23,018 nt of DNA from Pleurobrachia bachei (taxonomy: Eukaryota > Ctenophora > Tentaculata > Cydippida > Pleurobrachiidae), in NCBI GenBank assembly GCA_000695325.1, contig AVPN01001409.1:1-23018 (forward strand), in the 5' to 3' direction. A program made the translations under genes and the position numbers. Within the stretch, counting starts at the first letter, position 1, and the number at the start of each line of letters is the position of its first letter. The notes beneath the pieces were generated by a model that had not been told where the DNA came from, did no database searches, and saw only the letters and a program-made list of their open reading frames with translations. Positions 10,701 to 19,366 of this stretch are shown here, piece by piece.

Positions 10701-13700
10701 TCAACACATGCTCAGTAGTCAGTATGAAAGGTATTTCAGTTTCAAGGGGAGGGGAGGGGGTGGTTCACAAACTCACGTGATATTTTTCTTCTCGGCTATC
10801 TCAATAAGTTGAGGGCAGTCAACATTCATAAGGTACTCCCTCTTTGGTCCGTGCCCTGGGAGTAGGTACTTCTTATGGAGAGAAGTCGCCTTTTCTTTTC
10901 GAGCTTTGGGCGTTTGATAGGACTTCATTATTTCTACCTGAAAAGGATTCGGAAATCAGTCGTCTGATGTGGTTTTCTTCCAAACATTCAGATCAGAACC
11001 CATTGAAAATGTGTCCAGCTAAAAAAAAGTTAATTTCCGAGTTCTACTTATTAGTACCTGATGCCAGAATGTGTCCAGCTAAAGAACAAGTTATATAATG
11101 TACCTGATGCCAGAATGTGAGTAGTGGTGCCTCTGTCTCATCAGCCATGTTAAGTGAGAGGTACTTCATAAACATGTTGAAGTAGTGGGACTCCCCTAGC
11201 AACTGCTTGAAGGTAGAGGGACGGAGTTTCTTCCGCTTGGACATTGTCCCTGTCATCACGCTACTCTCACTGCCTGACGTGCTCACCTGGAGAGTATCAT
11301 GATGGGGGTTTTAGAATAGAGGGGGTGATAATGTTAGAATTTAGCGGGCAAAATATCGAGCGGGAATTTTAGAATGACACAATGTCCTAAAACAAATGTA
11401 ACAGTGGAAAAGTAACGATAAAAATGTTATAATGCGATTGTCAGCTTTATTCACCTGGGACATGTTGCTTTTAGCGCTCTCAATCCTCTTGATAAGAGAT
11501 CTCTTTACGAACTTCTTGCGTTTGTTCTTGGCATCATGCTGTGCTCGGCAATCTTGTAGCTGAGATTAAAATAATCCATTACATTACCATTGGTATTTAC
11601 CAATTAATAGTTTAACTTTCTTCTCGGATAAGTGATCTCTCAGATTGATCCTTGAAGTGACACTGAACTATGCAGATAACCTCATTACTACACGGTGCAG
11701 TAGTGTGTGCCTACTTACCCGGGGAAGGTTGGCCTGAGACTCCGTCATCAACCCACTCCTAGGTCTCAGATTCTTATCCAGTTTCTCCCCAACTATCCCC
11801 CTATTATGTAGGTCATCCTCCCTGCAGCTCACCCCAATACTCTGTGTTGTAGTGGGAACTGGTGGATAATACACCTCCGCAGGTCGGTAACTCGCAACCT
11901 CCAACGCGAATAGTGACAACCACACTTGTTCAGAGCGGGGTGCAAAGGAGTACTGGGCAGTCAGGTCCGTTACTATGACATCATCGAAAGCATCGTTACC
12001 CTGGATACAGGATGCAGACCGGGAGTGGACTCTAGAGAGGGGGTATTGGCGTTGTTCCTTGGATGGTGCACAGTTCACCTTTAACCGATCATCCTGCCAC
12101 ACAAAGTACCTGACAACCCATGTCTGTCCAGAAACGTCTTGTAGGGAGCCCACCATTTGTCCTCTAGTATCTTACACACATAGGTCTGGGCGTTCACTAT
12201 CATCGCTGGCCTGGTGAGATAGAGGGTGGAGGTAGAGACGGGATTTGGAGGTAGAGAGGGGGACACCATGGCATAACATTCGAGATTTCCCCATTCTGAT
12301 TCTCTGACATTGTCAACACATGCTCAGTAGTCAGTATGAAAGGTATTTCAGATTCAAGGTGAGGGGAGGGGGTGGTTCACAAACTCACGTGATATTTTTC
12401 TTCTCGGCTATCTCAATAAGTTGAGGGCAGTCAACATTCATAAGGTACTCCCTCTTTGGTCCGTGCCCTGGGAGTAGGTACTTCTTATGGAGAGAAGTCG
12501 CCTTTTCTTTTCGAGCTTTGGGCGTTTGATAGGACTTCATTATTTCAACCTGAAAAGGATTCGGAAATCAGTCGTCTGATGTGGTTTTCTTCCAAACATT
12601 CAGATCAGAACCCATTGAAAATGTGTCCAGCTAAAAAAAAGTTAATTTCCGAGTTCTACTTATTAGTACCTGATGCCAGAATGTGTCCAGCTAAAGAACA
12701 AGTTATATAATGTACCTGATGCCAGAATGTGAGTAGTGGTGCCTCTGTCTCATCAGCCATGTTAAGTGAGAGGTACTTCATAAACATGTTGAAGTAGTGG
12801 GACTCCCCTAGCAACTGCTTGAAGGTAGAGGGACGGAGTTTCTTCCGCTTGGACATTGTCCCTGTCATCACGCTACTCTCACTGCCTGACGTGCTCACCT
12901 GGAGAGTATCATGATGGGGGTTTTAGAATAGAGGGGGTGATAATGTTAGAATTTAGCGGGCAAAATATCGAGCGGGAATTTTAGAACATGACACAATGTC
13001 CTAAAACAAATGTAACAGTGGAAAAGTAACGATAAAAATGTTATAATGCGATTGTCAGCTTTATTCACCTGGGACATGTTGCTTTTAGCGCTCTCAATCC
13101 TCTTGATAAGAGATCTCTTTACGAACTTCTTGCGTTTGTTCTTGGCATCATGCTGTGCTCGGCAATCTTGTAGCTGAGATTAAAATAATCCATTACATTA
13201 CCATTGGTATTTACCAATTAATAGTTTAACTTTCTTCTCGGATAAGTGATCTCTCAGATTGATCCTTGAAGTGACACTGAACTATGCAGATAACCTCATT
13301 ACTACACGGTGCAGTAGTGTGTGCCTACTTACCCGGGGAAGGTTGGCCTGAGACTCCGTCATCAACCCACTCCTAGGTCTCAGATTCTTATCCAGTTTCT
13401 CCCCAACTATCCCCCTATTATGTAGGTCATCCTCCCTGCAGCTCACCCCAATACTCTGTGTTGTAGTGGGAACTGGTGGATAATACACCTCCGCAGGTCG
13501 GTAACTCGCAACCTCCAACGCGAATAGTGACAACCACACTTGTTCAGAGCGGGGTGCAAAGGAGTACTGGGCAGTCAGGTCCGTTACTATGACATCATCG
13601 AAAGCATCGTTACCCTGGATACAGGATGCAGACCGGGAGTGGACTCTAGAGAGGGGGTATTGGCGTTGTTCCTTGGATGGTGCACAGTTCACCTTTAACC

Positions 13701-16700
13701 GATCATCCTGCCACACAAAGTACCTGACAACCCATGTCTGACAGAGAGCCAGACAATGTTCCTGAAGGAGGGCCAGCCAGGTATCAGCCACATTGCCTCC
13801 CCTCATCATCTCCTGTAGCACACCCCGCACCTCATCACACATCTGCAGTGCACCCTCAGTTGCCAGGTATTCCCGGGCTATAAACCGTGTCTCCTTGTAG
13901 GGTTCCAGGTGGACCTCTAGGATGTCCCCGGAGAGGGAAGCCAGGTAGTGGTGGTAGGTGGGAAGGAGCCGGGGCGCGTCCAGACCTGCCCAACCACCAG
14001 CATTTGTAATCTCCTCAGCCCTCCTACCACCATAGGATGCACTGGCAGTAGCTCTAATCCTCTCGATCCTCTCCCAACAGTCCAGAGCTCTCAACACGAC
14101 CCCCACACTGTCAGCAGTCTCGCCTGTACTGGTAGAGCAGTGGTAGTTGAGGTAGTCCTGGATGGGCCGACCAGCCAGGCAGTTAGCCGCCACTGCCCCT
14201 AGCAACCACTTTCTAGTGTTCAATTGTTCAGGTTTCATGGGTGACAGGAGGGTTTTGTTGACTTTACCCAGCAGTCTGTAGGGGTCAGGGCCAATAATCA
14301 GGGTGGGCAGGGACTCTCCTGAGGGGAGGGTACTCATTGAAGCATCGGATGAGCTCTTTTCACTGATGGAGGGGAATTTAGTTCCAAGGGGCTCCAGATG
14401 TAGGTTACCAGGGGTGAACCTCCGGGGTGTCACAGCTCCACCTTCTTGTGGTGCTGCTCCTGCAGCTGTAGTAGACCTGGGGGAGTAGGAGAGAGTTAGT
14501 CACTATTGTATTCAGTATCGCGGAAAAACAGTAGAGATATCGAATCATATAATGTAGCTAAGGGAGATATACTTGGAGAAAGAGAGTGAGAGAGGGAGAT
14601 CTTATGAATGAGATATTTGAAATCTCTGCCCATGTGCTGGATAGTGTAAAACAATAGCTGTCAGTGTATGCATTGTGTTATTAATCCACTCTACTGACTA
14701 CCACTATGCTAACTTTCTTGCTCCTCCTACACTCTACCGCAGCTGGTGGATCACATCACCAACAACAGACTGGATCACGTGACCAACAATCTAGGTCACG
14801 TGACCAGACCTCTAGATCACGTGACCAGACCTCTAGATCACGTGACCAACAACATGATATATGTTCCTCGCCTATCTCCCCTCGCCGTACAGCAACAGAG
14901 CACCACACATCCCTCGGTCTAACAGAACCCCTCTGTTACAAGCTATCCGTCCTGCTGGGAGAGAGACGGCTTGGTATAGACCTCACCACCCTAGTCCACT
15001 TCCACTACACGATTGAGTTGGAGAGGGTGTGGGATGTATACCCAGTGACAGGGAGATACTCCTTCATAACTCCTGATGTCACAGCTACCTGCTGGTGTGA
15101 TTGCCCCGGGGGTAGAGACTACTGCAACTCAGCAGTGCCCCAGCAGCAAGATATAGTGAGGTACTTCTCAACAGGGCATGGTACAGAGGGATGTTCTGTT
15201 ACCATGGGAACGAGTCAGCTCTGTTGTGACGTCACTATGACGTCATCAGGAGGTAGTAACCATAGTAACCTCACTGCAATAGAACTGGGTGTCCCGAGGA
15301 AGGTGGGCCGACTGAGACAGAGGTTTGTAAACAACTCATCGAAAGAGGTGGTTCATTCCTCTCTTCTAGAGGTAGATCTCAGTAACGCGGTACTGATTGA
15401 TGGTCGATTCCAGGTATCCCTCCTCTCAACTGATGATGACACCCAGATGCTATCTCCTCACCAGTGGTATTTAGTTAAGGATGGTGGTGTGGTGGGAGGT
15501 GTGCCGGTGAATGCTCTAAACGAGTGGAACCCGAGAAAGATGGGGTGGTATCGTGAGGGAGGTATCTACAACCCGACCCTTCTACACTCTTTAATACGGG
15601 CAACTGTCAATAACTGCGGGGATCAAGATATTGAGTTTGAGTTGGAGGGAGTTGGTGGTAACCATGGTAACGATATTGGTAACGATCCTAGCGACAACGT
15701 TATAACAACTGATTGGGATGGTGGTGGGGAGGTATGGGTTGAGAGAAGTACCTTCCCCAGACTGGACCTCTCCATCTCATTTGGTGAGGATTTGGATCAG
15801 AAAACAGTGGTACATGGGGAGTCCTCCCTGGGTTCATTTCTAGTGCTATTGGAGAGGGACCACACTACCAACAGACTCCTACTGACTATTAGATTCTCAG
15901 TGACAGAGGGAAGAGGGGGAGCCAGGGGGAGTATAAAGGGAGAGTTTGATGGGGGTTACAATTCCACAACTGAGGTGTTCTACCTCTTTATAAAACCTCA
16001 AAAGAGAGAGGACGACAGAGAGAATGCTGCTGATAGTAAGGTTTGGTTGAAGAGTGATTGTATCCCCGGGACTATGACCGATATCTGCCTAAAACCGTAC
16101 AGATCATCCCACCAGGGATCAGAGTGGAGGTGCCAAACTGAGAGGTGCCCTAAACACCTGTCCAATACTGGTGATGACTCAGGAGGACCAGAGGTGGAGG
16201 GTTTGAGGGAGTGGGATGGGGTGGAGTTACCCCCATGGACTGGACTTGTTAACCCGGCTGAGTGGTGCAATGGCATAGACAGTCAGTTGGAGTTTGTTGT
16301 CATGGTAACAACACTCGTTACCGTGGTGATAATGATTTCATGTGCTGTCAAAATAGCAAAAAAGGTTCTTTGATTAAAAACTCGACTTTAGTGTGCTATT
16401 ATTTTGTTTTGGATCATCTTTTTGGTTGTTTTTCTAAAAGACTATCTTCTATCACCCTCGAAAACTACACATTTAAAGATACCTAGTTGCCTTGCTTGAC
16501 CCTCTCTCACCGCGTTAGGGTTAGAAGATAACATGATAGTACCCACTAAATAAACTTACAGGGGTGAAGAGACAAGGAAGCTTTGTCGGATGTTAGATAG
16601 TTGTCTCATGTATTCGGAATCATGTCGTGGTACCGCCTGGCTCCTCTTTCTAGCTTGTTCAAACAGGGTGAACTTCTGAAAACGCAAAATTAATAGTTTT

Positions 16701-19225
16701 ATTAGCTGACCGGTGCACTTGATCAGATCAGAAGGATTTTAATTCTATATTTTGAGTTCCCCCAACATATCTTATCCCCCAACATATCTTATCTCGTTCG
16801 ACATGCTAACTACACCTATCCAATACCTTGAGTCGTTTCTTCTCCTTCCTCTTCACAGCCCCATGGTTGGGAGCTATCAGGTGGGGGTTGTTATTCCAAA
16901 TGGAGGTCCTATCACCCACTGTAGCGCCCTCTTCAGGGATGTGCTCCAGTAGACCTGGGTCCAAGCCCTCCATGTCCTGCGGGGCCTGACCACCAAACGA
17001 GCACACTTTAGAGGCTGGTTCTTCACTGGGCCCTATCCTGTGCTCACGACCCCAGATGAGATGGGACTGTGGAATGGGAATTGTTAGGGACGGTTGTTAT
17101 GTTCTAACCCTCCCTTTGTATTTGTAAAGGTAGGTGTTTCGGGGACGAGGCGCCCGAAACATCGTCTAGGCAGGCAAAGGGTAGGTTTGACAAGCTTCTA
17201 AATATGCGATTTTATGCATATTAAATCGGGGTTGATCTATACCTTGATAACAAAAGGGTCCGTTTCTTTTTTTCCATCACTGTAGGGCAGTCCATTTCGT
17301 ATGAAGTATCGAGGGATCCAGTACTGCCTCAGAAAGGTCATAACCTGCAATTATATGTTGCTGCAATTATGTTTCAATAGCGAGCAACTTTTAAAACCAT
17401 CAAAACCATATTCCTCAACTTGGGACACCAGGCCATCATGTGGTGAGTGTATGAAGCTGATAAAATTTCAGGGAACAACCTACCTCCTGTTGAGCAGTCT
17501 TTAGTAGGCCCCCGACCAGCTTGAAACTTCGTATCTTCTCCACTTCCTTTTGTTTGATCCGATCTACTAGGGGTGTCCCATGTACCATGACGTCACCCAA
17601 TGTACTGTGGTCCTCCTCCAGCTTCTCTAATATGGTAGTTCGGAGGGTCTCCGGTAGCTCAAACTTGGAACCCGGCTGAGAGGGGGGAGTGAGTGTTAGG
17701 GGGCTTCGAGGCGATGTACATTGGTGTTGGGAAAGATGCGTGCAGCGTGTTGTATCTATGATTCATCACATACGAATCTGTACTGTGACGCCGAGGTATA
17801 ATTTTATCTAGGATAAGATTGGCTGAACTTGATAGTACCCTTATTACATATAGTACCTTGAGGTAGAGTATTTCAATGGCAGTAAATTTCTCCTTCATCT
17901 CCTTGGTAGATGTTAGAAGGTGGAATTTCTCACTGTCCATCCAGAATGATACCAACTTGGCCATGTCACGTGACTGTAGGAAGATCCTGAACCTGTTGAT
18001 CCCAACTGAGCTCTTCAACTCCTGGTACATGTGCAGTGACTTTCCATCCACATAGAGATCTGAAAGGAGTTGGGGAGATATGACCATATATATGGAAGAC
18101 AGATATCTTCATTTGATAGGGGAGATAACAGTTAAGATCCCTTGCCTATAGAGAGGGAGAAGCTGAGGATAAAGTTAGTGTGATTTGGAATGTCTTGCTA
18201 ATAAATAGGCTAGTAAGTAGGCTAGTAAGTAGGCTAGTAAGTAGGCTTAGACACAGACATGTAGAAGGTTAGATTGGGGAAGGGCTTGTATAAATGAGAT
18301 TGAGAGAGAGAGAGAGAGCTATAGTAGTAGGGTGGATCAAAGACCTGGCCGACAAGGTCTCCACCCACTATTTGACAAATACTATTGACCATATATTTGT
18401 CTAGACAGATGGACAGCAGATCTCGGGACGAGAGGGACATGCATATCCCCTCTAATTTCTCCTGCTCTCAAGATGTATACCTCGCCGACCAATCATATGG
18501 TCAATCATATGTCAACTGGACAAAAGTGTGTTGAATATATCACCACCCATCCCCTACAAAACTTGTTATGTTCTAACCCCCTTTTACAAAACTGTACTCA
18601 TAACTTGGCAATACAAAACGGGCACAAAACATGTAGTATCCCTCTTACCAGTAAGAAGTTCCAAAGCGAATCTATACTCCAGATAAAGATGACTCTTCAT
18701 AAAGTATGGTAACCGGTAGACCAAAACCCAGGCAACAACCATCCCCTGATCGACCCGGAACCGCTTCCTTTTCAGTGGGGGTTCCATTGAAAACTGTTTC
18801 ACGTTCCCTTTGTAAACCATACGCCTGTAGGGAGTTGTTCATTATGTACTAACCATTTTGGAGTGACAGATGGTCGAGGTAGGAAATTGGATGGGCTAAA
18901 AAGGAATGAATTGGTAATTGAGCAAGTTCTGTTCCACTAACCGGGAAAACAAGGGCAGGTTGAGGAAGGTGTTGATATATGTTGTAAAGATGGGACACTC
19001 CATCATCCCATGGAAATCATTGACATCTTTCAGGCTGATAGTTTCGGGGTAGATCGGCACCACGTCCTCCTCTACCTCCCTCTCTGCAGGACTGAGAACA
19101 ACCGCCAAGTTTTCATCTAACGTCTCCAGCAAGTCTGAGGGGGTATCCCGGAAGAGGGAGCCCACATTGAGCTCTGAGGGGAAGGCAGAGCTACCCCGAG
19201 CACTAGTGGTTTCAGGGGTAGCCAT
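7707..19225 (-). CDS. RGS22: RGS22, multi-RGS-domain protein
   Basis: RGS22 is a large testis/cilium-associated protein with several RGS folds that binds G-alpha subunits. Exons in order: 18942-19225, 18649-18824, 18365-18466 (weak sites), 17857-18059, 17484-17675, 17243-17344, 16827-17066, 16560-16675, 13333-14476. One set of the 10-13 kb exons follows (11455-11559, 11104-11286, 10777-10937, 10356-10595), then 10139-10261, 9696-9929, 9252-9477, 8107-8349 and 7707-7913. All phases agree; the sum is 4281 bp, about 1426 aa (human 1264). Matches to the vertebrate protein include INTFLNLPLFS near the start and VYRLPYFMKSHLYLEYRFAL. An RGS-like unit has FRIFLQSRDMAKLVSFWMDS, another FMKYLSLNMADETEAPLLTF, and the last KAQAIVSCFLRSAVPPRVRV with LPFWKKFCFF. 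The gene holds two tandem exon duplications and hosts an antisense gene in the intron 14477-16559. Confidence 0.87.
8064..8103. repeat. Short tandem repeat in RGS22 intron
   Basis: GTTAGTTAGATATGTTA is present twice head to tail with a short linker, next to the donor of the RGS22 exon 8107-8349. This is a local slippage-type repeat. Confidence 0.75.
8298..9106 (-). repeat. RGS22 exon-pair duplication, 3' copy
   Basis: This is the downstream copy of an approximately 0.8-kb tandem unit. It holds exon 8865-9098 (start of the last RGS domain), exon 8499-8724 (its end) and the first ~50 bases of exon 8107-8349. Both full exons keep good acceptors and donors: GTGAGT for the first, GTACGA for the second. 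The proteins they encode are the same as those of the 5' copy except for one Ile/Val change. Repeat boundaries were placed where the two copies stop aligning by eye. Confidence 0.88.
8358..8460. repeat. GGTAAC-rich tandem array with an X-box-like site
   Basis: GGTAAC-type units recur about eight times, with TAGG, TATG or TGAT linkers. The array begins with GGAAACCATGGTAAC, a close match to the RFX X-box (GTNRCC, 0-3 bases, RGYAAC). It sits in the intron between RGS22 exons 8107-8349 and 8499-8724. It may be a degenerate minisatellite, an RFX-binding cluster, or both. Confidence 0.6.
9167..9213. promoter_or_regulatory. Two RFX X-box-like palindromes
   Basis: GGAAACCATGGTAAC (9167-9181) and GGTAACCATGGTAAC (9199-9213) match the RFX consensus GTNRCC-(0-3)-RGYAAC. 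The second is a near-perfect palindrome. They correspond to the GGTAAC array in the other copy of the duplicated unit. Function as enhancers is inference. Confidence 0.45.
9437..9560 (-). repeat. Partial duplication of an RGS22 exon 5' edge
   Basis: The acceptor and first ~40 bases of exon 9252-9477 (GCTGCATTGTAAAACAGACC and CCTGTGGAACCTGCAG) recur about 70 bp upstream in transcript terms, near 9512-9550. The extra copy gives a second CTGCAG acceptor next to the real one. The rest of the exon is not repeated. Confidence 0.8.
10272..10330. promoter_or_regulatory. Two RFX X-box-like palindromes in an RGS22 intron
   Basis: GGTAACCATGGTAACC (10272-10287) and GGTAACCATGGCAAC (10316-10330) both fit the RFX-factor X-box. 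They sit in the 94-bp intron between exons 10139-10261 and 10356-10595. RFX factors drive ciliary genes, which suits RGS22. Binding is inferred only from the motif. Confidence 0.45.
10512..12126 (-). repeat. Recent 1.6-kb tandem duplication in RGS22, 3' copy
   Basis: This 1615-bp unit aligns with 12127-13740 almost base for base, through introns as well as exons, with roughly ten differences noticed by eye. It contains the end of the large exon (11719-12126), exons 11455-11559, 11104-11286 and 10777-10937, and the 5' part of exon 10356-10595. Near identity in the introns points to a very young event, a haplotype difference or an assembly duplication. Confidence 0.92.
11719..12210 (-). pseudogene. 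Chimeric RGS22 exon at the duplication junction
   Basis: At 12126/12127 the 5' part of the copied exon (reading NAQTYVCKILEDKWWAPYKT then FL) is joined to the 3' part of the large exon (reading QTWVVRYFVWQDDRLKV). The join shifts the frame and meets a stop within about 15 codons. The hybrid exon also exits in phase 2 where phase 0 is needed. Including it would truncate RGS22. Only skipping this exon together with 12389-12549, 12716-12898 and 13069-13173 restores the frame. It has a good acceptor (CACCAG) and donor (GTAAGT). Confidence 0.82.
12127..13740 (-). repeat. Recent 1.6-kb tandem duplication in RGS22, 5' copy
   Basis: This is the upstream copy, offset 1612-1615 bp from 10512-12126. 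It carries exons 13069-13173, 12716-12898 and 12389-12549, all with intact splice sites and the same phases as the other copy. It also carries the end of the intact large exon 13333-14476. The junction shows no clear microhomology. Confidence 0.92.
14706..16373 (+). CDS. EFF-1/AFF-1-like cell-cell fusogen (fusexin), intronless
   Basis: This single 555-aa frame would make a type I membrane glycoprotein. A signal peptide (MLTFLLLLHSTAAGG) is followed by four SRDQ-type repeats (about residues 24-48). A Cys-rich module TATCWCDCPGGRDYC (127-140) comes next, then C163 and a CC pair (173-174, QLCCDVTM). This spacing recalls the TGF-beta-receptor-like module of nematode EFF-1/AFF-1. More cysteines lie near the membrane, and glycosylation sequons include NHS, NLT, NNS and YNST. 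One membrane span lies at about 530-548, with a 7-residue tail (KIAKKVL). Length is close to EFF-1 (about 560-660 aa). FF proteins are class II-fold fusogens that merge cell membranes from both sides. The ORF lies wholly inside an RGS22 intron, antisense, and looks intact. A possible AATAAA signal is at 16549-16554. No HAP2/GCS1 signature was seen. Family assignment is by motif pattern only; another Cys-rich surface protein remains possible. Confidence 0.62.
   Translation: MLTFLLLLHSTAAGGSHHQQQTGSRDQQSRSRDQTSRSRDQTSRSRDQQHDICSSPISPRRTATEHHTSLGLTEPLCYKLSVLLGERRLGIDLTTLVHFHYTIELERVWDVYPVTGRYSFITPDVTATCWCDCPGGRDYCNSAVPQQQDIVRYFSTGHGTEGCSVTMGTSQLCCDVTMTSSGGSNHSNLTAIELGVPRKVGRLRQRFVNNSSKEVVHSSLLEVDLSNAVLIDGRFQVSLLSTDDDTQMLSPHQWYLVKDGGVVGGVPVNALNEWNPRKMGWYREGGIYNPTLLHSLIRATVNNCGDQDIEFELEGVGGNHGNDIGNDPSDNVITTDWDGGGEVWVERSTFPRLDLSISFGEDLDQKTVVHGESSLGSFLVLLERDHTTNRLLLTIRFSVTEGRGGARGSIKGEFDGGYNSTTEVFYLFIKPQKREDDRENAADSKVWLKSDCIPGTMTDICLKPYRSSHQGSEWRCQTERCPKHLSNTGDDSGGPEVEGLREWDGVELPPWTGLVNPAEWCNGIDSQLEFVVMVTTLVTVVIMISCAVKIAKKVL
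14773..14852 (+). repeat. Four 21-bp repeats with TCACGTGA cores in the fusogen ORF
   Basis: TCACGTGA occurs at 14775, 14796, 14817 and 14838, exactly 21 bp apart, in units like GATCACGTGACCAGACCTCT. The period is a multiple of three and encodes SRDQ(Q/T)SR repeats just after the signal peptide. Each core is a palindromic E-box; one is GGTCACGTGACC, close to the CLEAR element bound by TFEB/MITF factors. Confidence 0.85.
16549..16554 (+). terminator. Possible poly(A) signal for the nested fusogen
   Basis: AATAAA lies about 175 bp after the fusogen stop. It directly abuts the antisense RGS22 donor of exon 16560-16675 (ACTTAC at 16554-16559). It is the first canonical signal seen downstream of the ORF. 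Confidence 0.4.
17137..17164. repeat. Inverted repeat with 9-bp arms
   Basis: TGTTTCGGG and CCCGAAACA flank a short G/C-rich loop (GACGAGGCG). The hairpin lies in the RGS22 intron between exons 16827-17066 and 17243-17344. Confidence 0.8.
18190..18248. repeat. Tandem TAGGCTAGTAAG repeats
   Basis: About four copies of a 12-bp unit (TAGGCTAGTAAG) lie in the RGS22 intron between exons 17857-18059 and 18365-18466. They are followed by a short (GA)n tract near 18299-18318. Confidence 0.85.
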
Positions 19226-19366
19226 GGAGAAATCAGATAAACTAGGTCATGTTAGAGTGGGGAAACTGCACGTGCAATTCCCCATAACAACGCTTCAACA
19301 CACACAACACCCATACGAAATGTATAAATCTTCTCAGTTACAGTTGTTTTGTTCTAATCAGATATA
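19226..19366. promoter_or_regulatory. Very short spacer between CYB561D stop and RGS22 start
   Basis: Only 141 bp separate the stop of the cytochrome b561 gene from the RGS22 start codon, both on the minus strand. The spacer would have to hold the 3' end of one transcript and the promoter and 5' leader of the next. No RFX-like X-box and no AATAAA were seen here. Confidence 0.4.

Noticed and set aside
10844-11098. 84-codon plus frame, repeated identically in length at 12456-12710
   Set aside because: It is antisense to an RGS22 exon plus intron, and repeated only because the 1.6-kb unit is duplicated. The product has no domain.
11668-12156. 162-codon minus frame that looks like a separate gene
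   Set aside because: It is the 3' part of the duplicated RGS22 large exon, entered across the duplication junction in a different frame.
14706-16373. HAP2/GCS1 gamete fusogen as the identity of the nested gene
   Set aside because: I could not see the HAP2 core signature. The CxCxC...CC module, length and tiny tail fit the EFF-1/AFF-1 type better.
17137-17180. Hammerhead-ribozyme-like GACGAGGCGCCCGAAAC followed by ATCGTC
   Set aside because: The CUGANGA core lacks its CU (GG instead) and stem II has no room for a loop. It is better read as a simple 9-bp hairpin.
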